A stretch of 64,000 bases of DNA from Aureliella helgolandensis. GTDB lineage: Bacteria; Planctomycetota; Planctomycetia; Pirellulales; Pirellulaceae. Position 1 is the stretch's first letter; each line of letters begins with the position of its first letter. The DNA lies in assembly GCF_007752135.1 (NCBI RefSeq), contig NZ_CP036298.1:3100001-3164000 (forward strand), read 5' to 3'. This document shows positions 10,801 to 19,965 of the stretch, one piece after another. Both the position numbers and the translations under genes were made by a program. Below the pieces are notes generated by a model. That model searched no databases. It was not told the DNA's origin and saw only the letters and a program-made list of their open reading frames with translations.

Positions 10801-11411
10801 ACGTGGCGCCTTTGCTGGCGGAGACGACCAGCGTGGATGGCCGCCTGAGCCTGCAGCTCGATCAAGCGATCTTGTCTCCCGCCGACACCAAGCGGCAGAC
10901 CGTGGTAGGGAAATTGTTGATCCATCAAGCGCAGGTGGGGCCCGGCCCACTATCCAATAGCTTGATCAGCCTAGTTCGTCAGCTCGACGCAATCCGCAAG
11001 CAGGATTTTACTCAGGCGGTGAGCAGTCAAAAGGTCTGGCTGGATGTGCCGGAACAACAGATCGATTTTCAGATGGTGGACGGGTTGGTGTCGCACCGCA
11101 ATCTAAGCGTAAAGATTGGCGATGCCAATATTGCCACCTCGGGTAGTGTTGGAATTGATGGGCAACTGGCGTTGCAAGCCGATTTGCCGATCCCAGACAA
11201 ATGGATCGAGAAAACACCGCTGCTGGTAGGACTCAAGGGGAAATCATTGCAATTTCCAATGCGCGGCACCCTGTCCCAGCCTCAAATGGATACGCAGTCC
11301 CTGCAACAATTGGGACGACAGACCATTCAAAGTGCGGCCCAAGGCGCCCTTCAGCAAGGCTTGTCTAAAGGACTGGAAAAACTCTTTGGAGCTCCACCCA
11401 CGGCGCAGTAA
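7821..11411 (+). CDS. AsmA-like giant envelope protein
   Basis: 1196 residues. A basic cytoplasmic N-terminus (about 1-25) leads into one transmembrane helix (about 26-44), and the remaining 1150 residues are a repetitive beta-rich chain with no other membrane segment. The opening pattern (SILVGAANRFGGLAPLKIDL, SAGWWAPVSIAGLTVTDETG) and the C-terminal block (LSVKIGDANIATSGSVGIDG followed by LVGLKGKSLQFPMRGTLSQP) resemble AsmA/TamB/YhdP-type proteins, which form long grooves for moving lipids between membranes. The tail ends in amphipathic Gln- and Ala-rich sequence. A predicted role in envelope lipid traffic is inference. GGAG lies ten bases before the ATG. It stands alone, with an MBL-fold gene 112 bases downstream on the same strand. 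Confidence 0.75.
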   Translation: MARDNQEHGDSSSRQSGRKPRRWYRWGTLLFIGLLLLIGFLPRLLTQRSILVGAANRFGGLAPLKIDLTSASAGWWAPVSIAGLTVTDETGNVVARVASLKTEKGLLDWIFNSQDLGIIAIDGAESIVVAKDGTTNLEMALEPMLSAVSSEETSGSSDPSAALTGTISVTNSKLMLMEAGRPEQWLIELEEATVEMPSADQLLGPIAFQARVGDASGTVSGGIGTIAAEIAQVSDSQALRLRAQLSQVPLDFWHVVRTRLPELPIDELAGRASAVLSGTIATAESWDFDVQQLQTQSVQVVAPELLGSQPAQLEIVSFSGKASLDGQFLRVDGASLSCDFANAAAQAVIPWPLTIPSAADPFLRGATLEANGTVDLPRLVKAAETLIPVREGTQLLAGQVQFAVSQTLDAAAAPDSRASLKFAGLKAIAAGQNLVWDKPLAIDVSLLDGPKGPQIGAQATADFMSIEGQGTLDSGEFSTNLDLQQLHERLSQWVDIPVESMNGALQLNLGWTLAEGQTLAAEGTLDTTPLTIVSTAGGELQEPAWRGSFQAGALLKEGVPHSLTRAKLVFEADTEQLTLDLREPLLLVTPEAPDVALPPAAFTIDLVGDLKKWERRAMMWLAEPPEMSLDGNLNLAVEGRIDLNHVEVFAANWRSQPIGIATPSMSFSEAQMVGSFKGVVDTSQLTRLAIEDLKVQATSFSISARDSASDDSSGSRVGEAVFLVDLGRLMKSVGSTAPPPTQSGVPATQVSAQGRVQGQLTWQVNTQQAGVRLQANADKLAVTSVSAGSNAPETLWAEPTLGIALNGRWVAETGNIDVDSLQLQTDWLSYNGDVSYRGGSTSTDAADLTSAVGTQSVVMKGQAVYDCSKLSTKLVPMTGNQFQMQGQQSVPVEVQWTSSVDPTASVLAGLQATARIGWEQARVAGIELGRADVPIQISQGVLSTATEIAVSGGKLRWDIQSDLTAADLVINQKPMKVLENVEITEEMCQGWLKYVAPLLAETTSVDGRLSLQLDQAILSPADTKRQTVVGKLLIHQAQVGPGPLSNSLISLVRQLDAIRKQDFTQAVSSQKVWLDVPEQQIDFQMVDGLVSHRNLSVKIGDANIATSGSVGIDGQLALQADLPIPDKWIEKTPLLVGLKGKSLQFPMRGTLSQPQMDTQSLQQLGRQTIQSAAQGALQQGLSKGLEKLFGAPPTAQ

Positions 11412-11523
11412 GCCCCGGACGGGGACGACTTTGGGCGGGTGTGCTGCATGGAAAATAGGGACTAGAATGGTCGCCACCTCAAGCACGGGGGCTTCTTTCA
11501 CTCAAGCACGGTTAGTCTTGTAA

Positions 11524-12282
11524 ATGCATATCCACTGCCTGGGAACTACCGGCTACCATCCGAGCCCGTCCAGACACACGGCATGTTACTATCTGCCCGA
11601 ACTGTCCCTTGTGCTCGATGCGGGCACCGCCGCATTTCGATTGGCTCAATGTTTGCTGTCGGAGCCCAAGGAATCACTGGACATCATCTTATCCCACTCG
11701 CATCTCGACCATATCGTCGGTTTGACATTCCTGTTGGACGCACAGGCTGTTACCTCGCTGAAACGCATTCGCGTCCACGGGGAAGCGGCCAAGCTCGAGG
11801 CGGTTCAGAAGCATCTTTACGCTCCAGCCCTTTTTCCGGTTCCACCGGATTTTGAATTCTTGCCCTTCTCCAGTGGAACTGGGCAAAAACAGATCGGCGA
11901 AACCAAAGTGCACTGGTTTCCGCTAGAACATCCCGGCGGAGCCTTAGGGTATATCTTGGAGGCTAAGGGTAAGCGAATCGCTTATGTTACCGACACTGTC
12001 TCGCGCCTCGATGCCGAGTATGTGGGGGAACTGGATGGGTGCGACCTGCTGTTGCACGAGTGCTATTTTGGCGATGAACATCAAGAGTTAGCGGTTCGGA
12101 CTGGGCATAGCTGGCTATCCGAAGTGACCAAGATCGTGCGCCGTGTTCGTCCGCGACAGACCTTGTTGATTCATACAAACCCCTTAGCGGAAATCGTCGG
12201 AAGCACCCTGCAGCTTTCCAGGGAGCAACGTGAAGAGTTGCACATCGCAATTCCCAATGATGAACAAATCGTAGCGTTTTAG
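11524..12282 (+). CDS. MBL-fold metallo-hydrolase (RNase Z-like)
   Basis: 252 residues. The metallo-beta-lactamase signature is complete: HSHLDH (58-63), H136 in PLEHPGG, D157 in YVTDT and a late histidine in LLIHTNP. The order and the short spacing fit the RNase Z / phosphodiesterase-type branch (PF12706-like) rather than beta-lactamases or glyoxalase II. It lacks the exosite insertion I would expect in a true tRNase Z, so the substrate could be a cyclic nucleotide, phosphodiester or other ester. It is cytoplasmic, with no signal sequence. The stop overlaps by four bases the stop of the convergent GGDEF-EAL gene. Confidence 0.8.
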   Translation: MHIHCLGTTGYHPSPSRHTACYYLPELSLVLDAGTAAFRLAQCLLSEPKESLDIILSHSHLDHIVGLTFLLDAQAVTSLKRIRVHGEAAKLEAVQKHLYAPALFPVPPDFEFLPFSSGTGQKQIGETKVHWFPLEHPGGALGYILEAKGKRIAYVTDTVSRLDAEYVGELDGCDLLLHECYFGDEHQELAVRTGHSWLSEVTKIVRRVRPRQTLLIHTNPLAEIVGSTLQLSREQREELHIAIPNDEQIVAF

Positions 12283-14354
12283 CTGTCGCTTGAGAGTAGC
12301 CGTCGTTCAAGCCACTGCTCGATATCCACTTTCGCCATCGGCCGCCCGACCAAGTATCCCTGCACGAGATCGCATCCCGCTTGAGCTAGATACTGTTGCT
12401 GTTGGGCGGTTTCGACCCCTTCCGCAACAATGGTGAGATCCAGCCCTTTGCCCAGCGAAATGATGGAATTCGCAATCGCTGCGCAGTTTCGGTCGGTGGC
12501 TACTTCCGAGACGAAAGACTTATCTATTTTGAGAGTGTCAATGCCAAAGAACCGCAAGTAGCCTAAGGATGAATAGCCCGTCCCAAAGTCGTCAATCGCG
12601 ATTTTGAATCCAAGTGCTCGGAGTTGATCGATCGTTTCGATGGCATGTTTGATGTTTTCGACGATCGCATTCTCGGTGAATTCCAATTCAATCCAGTGGG
12701 GGCTCCCACCGAATTCTGCGAGCAGTGCCATTAGGCGATCAACAAAGTGGACTGATCTGAGTTGCTGGGGGGAGATATTGATCGCCACTGGGAATAGATC
12801 CCGTTGCTGCTCTGTCCAGGCTGCACACGTCTCCAACGCCTGGCTGATCACCAACTCGCCCAATGCAAGAATCGTTCCCGATTGTTCCGCAATCGGAATA
12901 AACTCTGCAGGTGAGACCATGGAGCCATCTGGACGCTGCCAGCGCGCCAACGCTTCGCAGCCACGCATGGCACCGGTATGGGCGCAAACTTTGGGTTGGA
13001 AGGCTAAGGAAATTCCTCCTCCATCGAGCACCGTGCGCAATTCGGAACGCATGAAGTGTCGGTGATCCACCTGCTGTTGCATCTTGCTATCGAAGGAGCA
13101 AACCTGATTCTTGCCTGCTGCCTTGGCCGAGTACATGGCAATGTCTGCACAAGACATAAGGGAGTCGGCATCTAGCCCGTCCTGCGGATAGGTTGCAATT
13201 CCCAAGCTAAGCCCCACCGCAACTTCGTTGGCCCCAAGGAGGATCGGGTCCATAAAGGCAGCGAACAGGCTTTGAATCGAATCGTCAATATTGAGATCCC
13301 GGTCGCGACGTTTCGGGAATACCGCTGCAAACTCATCACCACCGAAGCGCGCGATGAAGGCGTTATGACCAATCGCAGTCGAAAGCCGACGAGCGACTTC
13401 GACCAATAGCTCATCTCCGGTGCCGTGACCGAGCGAATCATTGACCCCTTTGAAATCATCTAAGTCTAGAAAGCATACGGTGAACGAGTTTTCTGCATTG
13501 GATTGATTGCAAACCAATTCATCGACGTAGTTTCGGAAGTAGCGCCGGTTGGGTAAACCCGTTAGGTTGTCATGCAAGGCCTGCTGCTTGAGGATTTGCT
13601 GGGAATCCTCTAGCTGAGTCACATCGGAGAACAAGGCGATGATGTGGGGTTCCTTGGTTCCCTCACATCTATTCGGACCGAGTGAAACCCAATACCAGCG
13701 TTGTCCCAAGCCGACTTGGTGGGTGGGAATCTTGCCACTCCACGTTTTTCCACCGCTGACCTGCTGTAGTCTTGCCGAGAAGGTCGCTCCGAATGCAGCC
13801 AGAATATTGGTCAGACCGGGGCTATTCGTGGGGCCACTATCAAACATCTCGATGAAACGCGGATTGGCTTCCACAATGGTGCCGTCCGCAGTTAAGACAG
13901 CTGCGCCTTCTGTTGCATTGTGGAACGCGCTAGCCAGCAAGTCCATTCTCGCTATTTCGGCAGGAGAAGCGCCTGGCAGGGAACGCGCTTCGGACAGCAA
14001 CTGCTGGGAGTGTGATAACTCTCTAGTTAAAGACTTGGTTCGTTGTCGAGCATCGGCTAAGTTGCCTGCGAGTTCCTGAACCTGTTGCTGCGAGATGTGC
14101 AGCTCACGAGCGGCGCGAACCACCTGGGTCCGGAGTTCCTGCAGTTGGAGCTGCAGCGAATCGTCCACTGGATAATGCGTCGAGCCGCTATCGATTTGGC
14201 GCATTGCGCGATCGATGGAATCGAGTCGAACGGTTAGTTGTTGCAACCACCGATCGCTCGAATCGAGGATCAATTCGTTCAGATTTGCGACTGGCGGGGT
14301 TCGGACCGTATCTTGGTGCAAGCCGTCAGAAGCTGAGTATGGGCTACTCGACAT
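12279..14354 (-). CDS. PAS-GGDEF-EAL cyclic di-GMP enzyme
   Basis: 691 residues without a membrane segment. An N-terminal coiled coil (about 25-125) precedes a PAS domain (about 135-255, LLASAFHNATEGAAVLTADG). The diguanylate cyclase domain has intact ARFGGDEF with the GGDEF motif starting at residue 338. The phosphodiesterase domain has EALARW (E467), ELEFTENA, AIDDFGTGYSSLGYL, IDKSFV and VAEGVET, so the metal and general-base residues appear present. Both activities are therefore possible; bifunctional proteins of this type usually have one dominant activity set by the PAS signal. The target process is unknown and no obvious effector gene is adjacent. It is convergent with the MBL-fold gene, and a 670-base gap lies upstream. 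Confidence 0.93.
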   Translation of the reverse strand: MSSSPYSASDGLHQDTVRTPPVANLNELILDSSDRWLQQLTVRLDSIDRAMRQIDSGSTHYPVDDSLQLQLQELRTQVVRAARELHISQQQVQELAGNLADARQRTKSLTRELSHSQQLLSEARSLPGASPAEIARMDLLASAFHNATEGAAVLTADGTIVEANPRFIEMFDSGPTNSPGLTNILAAFGATFSARLQQVSGGKTWSGKIPTHQVGLGQRWYWVSLGPNRCEGTKEPHIIALFSDVTQLEDSQQILKQQALHDNLTGLPNRRYFRNYVDELVCNQSNAENSFTVCFLDLDDFKGVNDSLGHGTGDELLVEVARRLSTAIGHNAFIARFGGDEFAAVFPKRRDRDLNIDDSIQSLFAAFMDPILLGANEVAVGLSLGIATYPQDGLDADSLMSCADIAMYSAKAAGKNQVCSFDSKMQQQVDHRHFMRSELRTVLDGGGISLAFQPKVCAHTGAMRGCEALARWQRPDGSMVSPAEFIPIAEQSGTILALGELVISQALETCAAWTEQQRDLFPVAINISPQQLRSVHFVDRLMALLAEFGGSPHWIELEFTENAIVENIKHAIETIDQLRALGFKIAIDDFGTGYSSLGYLRFFGIDTLKIDKSFVSEVATDRNCAAIANSIISLGKGLDLTIVAEGVETAQQQQYLAQAGCDLVQGYLVGRPMAKVDIEQWLERRLLSSDS

Positions 14355-15028
14355 TGGGCTTACACTAAATCACGAGAATTGCACGGGCTGGGAATTGATC
14401 TTGCGGATCACCAAGTTCGGTTCGAAGAAAAGTACGAGGAAGTGGATCCTCAAGTAGCGTGTTGGATACTCTGCGAGTTGTCAGCAGCCGGGGCGGCTCG
14501 GGGACTGCAGGTAGTTGTTGAGTTCCGCTGAACATGGCGGTCAGACTTACAATGCGAGGATATAGTCAAGGAGGGGGGCTGACCACACGGGTGCCTCCGT
14601 ATGGGGAGGATTCAACGCAACATAACTCGGATAGGTTGCCTCAAATCGTCTTGGAAATATACGCCCTTGGTTACGCCTAACGAGACTCTTGCGTTTAAAA
14701 CCCACTTGCTAGCACTGCTCGACGGTAAGTTGCAACGATTGGAGCAGTTGGGGGGCAGGATCGCTTGCGGGGCCAGTTCCGGCTGCATTCTGGAGTTCTC
14801 GTCCTGGCATGTTTTGGATTGGGTGAGTTAGTCGAGATTAACCGCCGATCCTGCGGCTGAGAATCCGCCATAACTGAAACGGTATCCCCTAATGGGATGC
14901 GTCGATGGGGGTTGAAACGGTGGGTGTCCGGAGCGGCCCAGAGGCCTAGCGAAGGAGAATGATCTAGTACCTCTAATATCATTTCAGTACTGTAGATTCG
15001 TCAATTCACTTATCTAAAGTACAATTCT
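14355..15028. other. intergenic region between divergent GGDEF-EAL and channel genes
   Basis: This 674-base gap must contain two divergent promoters. A 76-codon plus-strand frame (14601-14831) has no ribosome binding site or recognisable motif and is not called. I looked for a cyclic di-GMP riboswitch because of the neighbouring GGDEF-EAL gene and did not see the conserved core. Confidence 0.5.
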
Positions 15029-18000
15029 ATGCTATCGCCCAAGAGTCTGTTCAGCTGCCTCCTGGTTGTATTTTGCTTCTGTGATGGACGTCTCTGCTCG
15101 ACGGTATATGGGCAAGGTCCTGCCGTGTTGAACGGCCCATCCGGACCCGCAGCGAATCTGCTCGCCAGCAATATCGCATCACCGAATGCCGGCTTGAGAT
15201 CCTCCGCCGGTACGCCAGCGACTTCATCCGATAGGGCTTTGTCCACCGGCGTGGAGGAGCGTCTAAAGCCAGAGAGAGTAGCCCAGGAATTGCAGGCGGT
15301 CGAAGCGTTGTCCGAGCAACCTGCTGAGGTAAAAAAGGACCTGATCGAAAGGCTGAACAAAGCCAACGAATGGCTGCAAAGTGAGCAGGTTTCCGCGAAA
15401 CGCCTGCATGAATTTGAAAAGGAATTGGCAGCCCTGCCGGAGCTTGCCAACTCAGTGCAGGCGGAATTGGCTAAACCAACAACTCCGATCGTCGTTGAAT
15501 TTCCCGATGGAGTAACCATTCCCCAGTTGGAAAGCAAGCTGACCGAGCTGCGACATCAAGTGGAAGTCGATGAAAAGGCGCTGCGCGAAAAGGAAGCTGA
15601 GACCGAGAACCGCTCCAAACGTTTGGCTGAAATCAGCAAGGAGAGCATCGATCTCGAAAAACGACTGGCCGATGCGAAGCAACAGCTCTCCACACTGGTG
15701 GGGGCAGAAGTGCCTGTGCGGGTCAAGCGGCTCGAGCAGCAAGCCCGGATCCAAGCGCGACAACAACAATTGTCGACGCTCAAGTTAGAGCAATCGCGAC
15801 TTGAGTCCGTGACCGAACTGTTGCCCATGCAACGAGATTTGTACAACCGGAGCCACAACTTCAGCAAGAAGCTTTTGCAGACTTGGCAATCAGCTGTCGA
15901 TGTTTGGCGCAAGGAGGAATCGCGTCGGCAAGCTACCGAAGCACGTCTCGTCGCCGAGAACTCACATCCCGCTCTCAAGTCGCTGGCGAATCAGAATGCC
16001 GAAATCGCCGAACGTCGGATTCAAACTGCAGCTGATATTGAGCGTAGTTCGAAAACCATCAAACGCTTGCGCGAGGCAAGTTTAGAAATCTCTGACGCCT
16101 TTGCCGACTTGAAGAACAAGGTGGACCATGCCGGCGCGACCTCCTCGACTGGCGTACTGCTCCTCAAGCAGCGGGACGAATTGCCGCCGGACCGAGAGTT
16201 CCATGAACGGGCAAAGTTTGTGCAGAAGGTCATGCCGGAAGCGCACTTGCGATTGATGGAGTTCAACCAGCTCCGCAATCAGATGTCCGATCCAGCCGAA
16301 ATGGCGACTCAACTGCTCAGTTCGTTTCGCGAGTCATTGGGTGACTACGATCAGCAATCTGTTTTGGAGGTTCTGACTCGCCTGCTCAATGATCGACGCG
16401 ACTTTTTGAATAAAGCCTGGACGGACCAAGGCACCTATTTGAGCGACCTCAATGAGCTGGAAATCGCTAATCAAACGCTCCACGACGAAGTGGAAGAGTT
16501 CCGCGAGTATCTCGACCAACGGGTCATGTGGATTCGCAGCGCTGAGCCGGTCAGTTCCGCTGATTTGGCGCGATCCTGGAAGGGGGCAGCCAACATCCTC
16601 AGTCCACGTCGCTGGCTAGAGGCGTTCAAGGTTGCTGGTGGAGAAGTCCTCCGTCGGCCGGCCGCTGGTTTTGCCGCTTTCTCGCTGTTCATGCTGCTGC
16701 TGCTCGGTCGGGCGCGGCTGCTGGCAATCCAGACACAACTGTGCGAGCCTGCTCTGCCCGGGCAAGTCGATTCCTTTCGCAAAAATATTGGGGCCATTGC
16801 CATTGCTGCCGTGATGGCTGCACGCTGGCCCGTCCTCCTCTTAGCCATCGGCATGCGATTGAAGGTCGCAGCCAGCGCGAGCCCTTGGACGCAAGCGGTG
16901 GGGGATTCCTGCCTCACCGCCGTGATGTTCCTGTGGGGGTGCGAATTGATGCGGGAAGTGTGCCGACGCAAGGGGATTGGCGAAAAACTCTTCAATTGGC
17001 CCGCGGATTCGACTGCCTCTGTTCGCAATACACTCGAGTTCACTCTGTTGATTGGGACGCCACTGCTAGCCTTTCTGCAATTGTCGCAATTTAGTGAATT
17101 GAGCGACATGAAAGCCTTCGAACGCTTGCTCTTTGTAGCAACCATGGTGCTGTGCAGCGTCCAGCTCGGTCTGTTGACCCGCCCCAAAGGTCGCCTACTG
17201 AATAGCCAAGCTACCGACACCGCTGAGGAGCTCAAGGCCGGGCCGTCGAACTTTGCGATTCCCAGCCCAGGCATCCTTCACTCGCTGCGTATCCCCATAT
17301 GGCTCTTCGCCACGTTCTCTCCGCTGGCGTTGGCTATTCTTTCACTCGTGGGTTACCATTTCTCCGCCTACCAGCTCTCCGCTCGTCTGGCTGAGACGGG
17401 AGGCACCGTGGCGGCAGTCATTCTTTTGCACAGCATGCTGCTCAGTTGGCTGGATGTAAAGACGCATAATGACCGTCTGCGTCAGCCCAAACCGACGCAA
17501 CCCGAGCATCTTGCCGATGTTATTCTCCAGGATCAAGAAGGTGCAGGCGGCGAGTCCGACTTGTTCGACGAGGATGAAATTCTGGGAGATGCTGCAAAAC
17601 CACAGCAGGATTCCTACCAACAATTCCGAGATTTGATGCGGTACGCAGCCGTCATCGGATTACTTTTCTGTGGATGGTTTATTTGGGACAGCGTGCTGCC
17701 GGCATTAAGAATCCTAGACCAGTTCGAACTTTGGACGAATATCGAGAAAGTAACGGAAGTTTCCCTCGACGAAAACGGGCGCGAAGCACTCACCACGTTT
17801 GACCGACGCATTCCAACAACTCTAACCGACATCCTGATGGCGTTTGCCATCTGCGCGGCTACTTTCAGTGTAGGGCGAAGAATTCCTAGCCTGCTGGAAT
17901 TGACGGTATTGGAACGCTTGCCAATTGATCAAGGTGGCCGCCAAGCAGTTGGAATACTAGTACGCTATGCGGCCACGCTAGCTGGGCTGCTGGTGGCCTG

Positions 18001-18661
18001 TCATTTCATTCGTCTCTCATGGAGTAGCGTGCAGTGGTTAGCCGCCGCTATGACTGTGGGCCTGGGGTTTGGATTGCAGGAGATCTTCGCCAATCTGGTG
18101 AGTGGTATCATTATTCTTTTCGAACGCCCAATTCGAGCGGGCGACTTGGTGACCGTGGGAGATATTACGGGCAATGTCACGCGGATGCGTATGCGGGCAA
18201 CGACCATTACCGACTTTGATCGCCGTGAGTTGATCGTTCCCAATAAGACGTTTATCACTGATAATGTGATCAACTGGACACTCAGCGATCCGATTAGCCG
18301 TGTGGTGCTGCCGATTGGAGTCGCTTATGGTACCGATGTGCATCGCACGCAGGCGATCCTTTTGCGAATTGCGAAACGCAGCGCCTTTGTGATGCAAGAG
18401 CCTGCACCATCGACTCTGTTCAAGGGGTTTGGAGACAGTACACTCAACCTGGAGTTGCGAGTCTTTATTCCCAGACGCGATCTCTACATCGAGGTCGTGA
18501 ATGAGTTAAACCTTGCAATTGTGCGTGAGTTCCAACGCTTCAAGATCGAGATCGCATTTCCTCAGCGAGATCTGCACATCAAGAGTGTCGAATCCCTTCA
18601 GCCGCTGCTGTCCAAGTTGCGCGAGCCGGCGGAAAGAGAAGTCAGTGCGCGAGCGGCCTAA
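15029..18661 (+). CDS. MscS-superfamily mechanosensitive channel, MscK-like
   Basis: 1210 residues: a secretion signal (about 1-29, ending STVYGQ), a long periplasmic coiled coil rich in Glu, Gln, Lys and Arg (about 70-545), a multi-helix membrane region from about 555, an acidic cytoplasmic loop near 825-865, and a C-terminal MscS domain (about 960-1190). The pore helix and following beta domain are clear: VGLGFGLQEIFANLVSG then RPIRAGDLVTVGD and DRRELIVPNKTFI. Size and order match MscK/MscM-type channels, which open under membrane tension and release solutes on osmotic downshift. The corA gene follows on the same strand, about 60 bases on, suggesting a shared ion and osmotic role. The start has only a weak ribosome binding site. 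Confidence 0.9.
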   Translation: MLSPKSLFSCLLVVFCFCDGRLCSTVYGQGPAVLNGPSGPAANLLASNIASPNAGLRSSAGTPATSSDRALSTGVEERLKPERVAQELQAVEALSEQPAEVKKDLIERLNKANEWLQSEQVSAKRLHEFEKELAALPELANSVQAELAKPTTPIVVEFPDGVTIPQLESKLTELRHQVEVDEKALREKEAETENRSKRLAEISKESIDLEKRLADAKQQLSTLVGAEVPVRVKRLEQQARIQARQQQLSTLKLEQSRLESVTELLPMQRDLYNRSHNFSKKLLQTWQSAVDVWRKEESRRQATEARLVAENSHPALKSLANQNAEIAERRIQTAADIERSSKTIKRLREASLEISDAFADLKNKVDHAGATSSTGVLLLKQRDELPPDREFHERAKFVQKVMPEAHLRLMEFNQLRNQMSDPAEMATQLLSSFRESLGDYDQQSVLEVLTRLLNDRRDFLNKAWTDQGTYLSDLNELEIANQTLHDEVEEFREYLDQRVMWIRSAEPVSSADLARSWKGAANILSPRRWLEAFKVAGGEVLRRPAAGFAAFSLFMLLLLGRARLLAIQTQLCEPALPGQVDSFRKNIGAIAIAAVMAARWPVLLLAIGMRLKVAASASPWTQAVGDSCLTAVMFLWGCELMREVCRRKGIGEKLFNWPADSTASVRNTLEFTLLIGTPLLAFLQLSQFSELSDMKAFERLLFVATMVLCSVQLGLLTRPKGRLLNSQATDTAEELKAGPSNFAIPSPGILHSLRIPIWLFATFSPLALAILSLVGYHFSAYQLSARLAETGGTVAAVILLHSMLLSWLDVKTHNDRLRQPKPTQPEHLADVILQDQEGAGGESDLFDEDEILGDAAKPQQDSYQQFRDLMRYAAVIGLLFCGWFIWDSVLPALRILDQFELWTNIEKVTEVSLDENGREALTTFDRRIPTTLTDILMAFAICAATFSVGRRIPSLLELTVLERLPIDQGGRQAVGILVRYAATLAGLLVACHFIRLSWSSVQWLAAAMTVGLGFGLQEIFANLVSGIIILFERPIRAGDLVTVGDITGNVTRMRMRATTITDFDRRELIVPNKTFITDNVINWTLSDPISRVVLPIGVAYGTDVHRTQAILLRIAKRSAFVMQEPAPSTLFKGFGDSTLNLELRVFIPRRDLYIEVVNELNLAIVREFQRFKIEIAFPQRDLHIKSVESLQPLLSKLREPAEREVSARAA

Positions 18662-18721
18662 GAGGCGGCACTCGCACGCCTTGCTCTGCTCATGCCTGCC
18701 GCTCGTCACAAAGGTCTTATC

Positions 18722-19921
18722 ATGAATTCATTTCGCGGTTTCAAGAAGGCGCTGCGTCGACGGACTAAGCAGAATCACGCTTTAGTGGGAGCGGTGCCAG
18801 GAAGTTTGGTCCAACACGAGTTTGCTCACGATAGCCGAGCCCGGGCAATTGAATTTTCCCGCCTCAAGCATGAGGATCGGCAGCTGGAATCTGCTGCAGA
18901 ACTGCAACAGCATTTGGCTGCCAAACAGCATTTGGTGCGTATGCGCCCCAGACGTACTGCTGGCAGCGACGACGCGACGGAAGCGTCCAACCTAGAAGCA
19001 GGCCGATTGTCCACCTCTCCCCCGCGTCCAGTCACGTGGCTCAATATCGACGGGCTGGCTGACGTTGAATTGCTCAAAGAAATCGGCGCTCAGTTCGGTT
19101 TGCATCCCCTTGCACTTGAGGATGTCGTAAACGTCGGCCAATTGGCAAAGAGCGAGGCGTACGACAATAACCTATTCATTATCCTCCGCATGCCGCACGT
19201 CACCGATCAATTTGAAACCGAGCAAGTTAGTCTGTTCTTGCTAGACGGACTGGTCATCACGTTCCAGGAGTTCAACGGTGACTGCCTCAATCCCGTGCGG
19301 GAGCGCTTAGTCAAAAGCATGGGGCGGATTCGCTCACGTGGGGCGGATTACCTAGCGTATGCAATCATCGACGCCGTGATTGATGGCTATTTTCCAGTGC
19401 TCGAACACTTCGATCGGTTGCTGGGGGGAATTAGCGATGAAATTGATGAGGATTTGCCCCACGATATCCCCAAGCGTTTGCATCACATTCGCGCTGATTT
19501 GTTGAGCGTACGCAAGGTTGCTCAACAACATCGGCATGCCCTGAATACGCTACTGCGTGAACGCAGCTCTTTGATCGAAGAGGACACCCTTCTGTTCTTG
19601 CGAGATTGCTTAGACCATATCACTCGCTTGATAGAAGATGCGGACACTTACCGCGAAACATGTGGTGAATTGCGAGAACTCTATTTTGCCCAGCTTGGAC
19701 AAAAAACCAACGATGTCATGAAGGTTCTGACCATAATCGCCACGATCTTTATCCCCATGAGCTTCATTGCGGGGGTCTACGGCATGAATTTTGATTCCGA
19801 TGTTTCGCCTTTAAATATGCCGGAATTGCACTGGTCGTTGGGTTACCCTTTTGCCGTCTTGCTGATGGCCTGCACTGGAGGAGGCTTGGTGTACTATTTG
19901 AAGCGGAAGCAATGGCTCTAG
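18722..19921 (+). CDS. corA: CorA-type magnesium/cobalt transporter
   Basis: 399 residues from ATG 18722, chosen over ATG 18692 because AAAGG sits about ten bases upstream. The soluble cytoplasmic domain covers about 1-335. Two C-terminal helices follow, with the selectivity motif YGMNF at 353-357 in the loop after the first helix. The chain ends YYLKRKQWL, a basic tail typical of the family. CorA pentamers carry Mg2+ (and Co2+/Ni2+) inward. An unusual feature is a roughly 90-residue polar N-terminal extension before the conserved LNIDGLADVELLKEIGAQFG segment. It lies downstream of the MscS-type channel on the same strand. Confidence 0.93.
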   Translation: MNSFRGFKKALRRRTKQNHALVGAVPGSLVQHEFAHDSRARAIEFSRLKHEDRQLESAAELQQHLAAKQHLVRMRPRRTAGSDDATEASNLEAGRLSTSPPRPVTWLNIDGLADVELLKEIGAQFGLHPLALEDVVNVGQLAKSEAYDNNLFIILRMPHVTDQFETEQVSLFLLDGLVITFQEFNGDCLNPVRERLVKSMGRIRSRGADYLAYAIIDAVIDGYFPVLEHFDRLLGGISDEIDEDLPHDIPKRLHHIRADLLSVRKVAQQHRHALNTLLRERSSLIEEDTLLFLRDCLDHITRLIEDADTYRETCGELRELYFAQLGQKTNDVMKVLTIIATIFIPMSFIAGVYGMNFDSDVSPLNMPELHWSLGYPFAVLLMACTGGGLVYYLKRKQWL

Positions 19922-19959
19922 ATGTCTCTCTCGCAGTTTGTGGGACTGCGAGACTAGAG
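19917..19959. terminator. hairpin between convergent corA and the DUF1501 gene
   Basis: CTCGCAGT (19930-19937) and ACTGCGAG (19945-19952) form a perfect stem around a seven-base loop. An outer pair, CTCTAG at the corA stop and CTAGAG at 19954-19959, extends it across small internal loops. There is no U-tract, so intrinsic termination may be weak; its position between two converging genes suggests it serves both. Confidence 0.5.
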
Positions 19960-19965
19960 TGGCGG

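Noticed and set aside
14601-14831. 76-codon plus-strand frame before the MscS-type gene
   Set aside because: No ribosome binding site or domain; length expected by chance at this GC content.
14355-15028. Possible cyclic di-GMP riboswitch near the GGDEF-EAL gene
   Set aside because: The conserved GEMM core could not be found.
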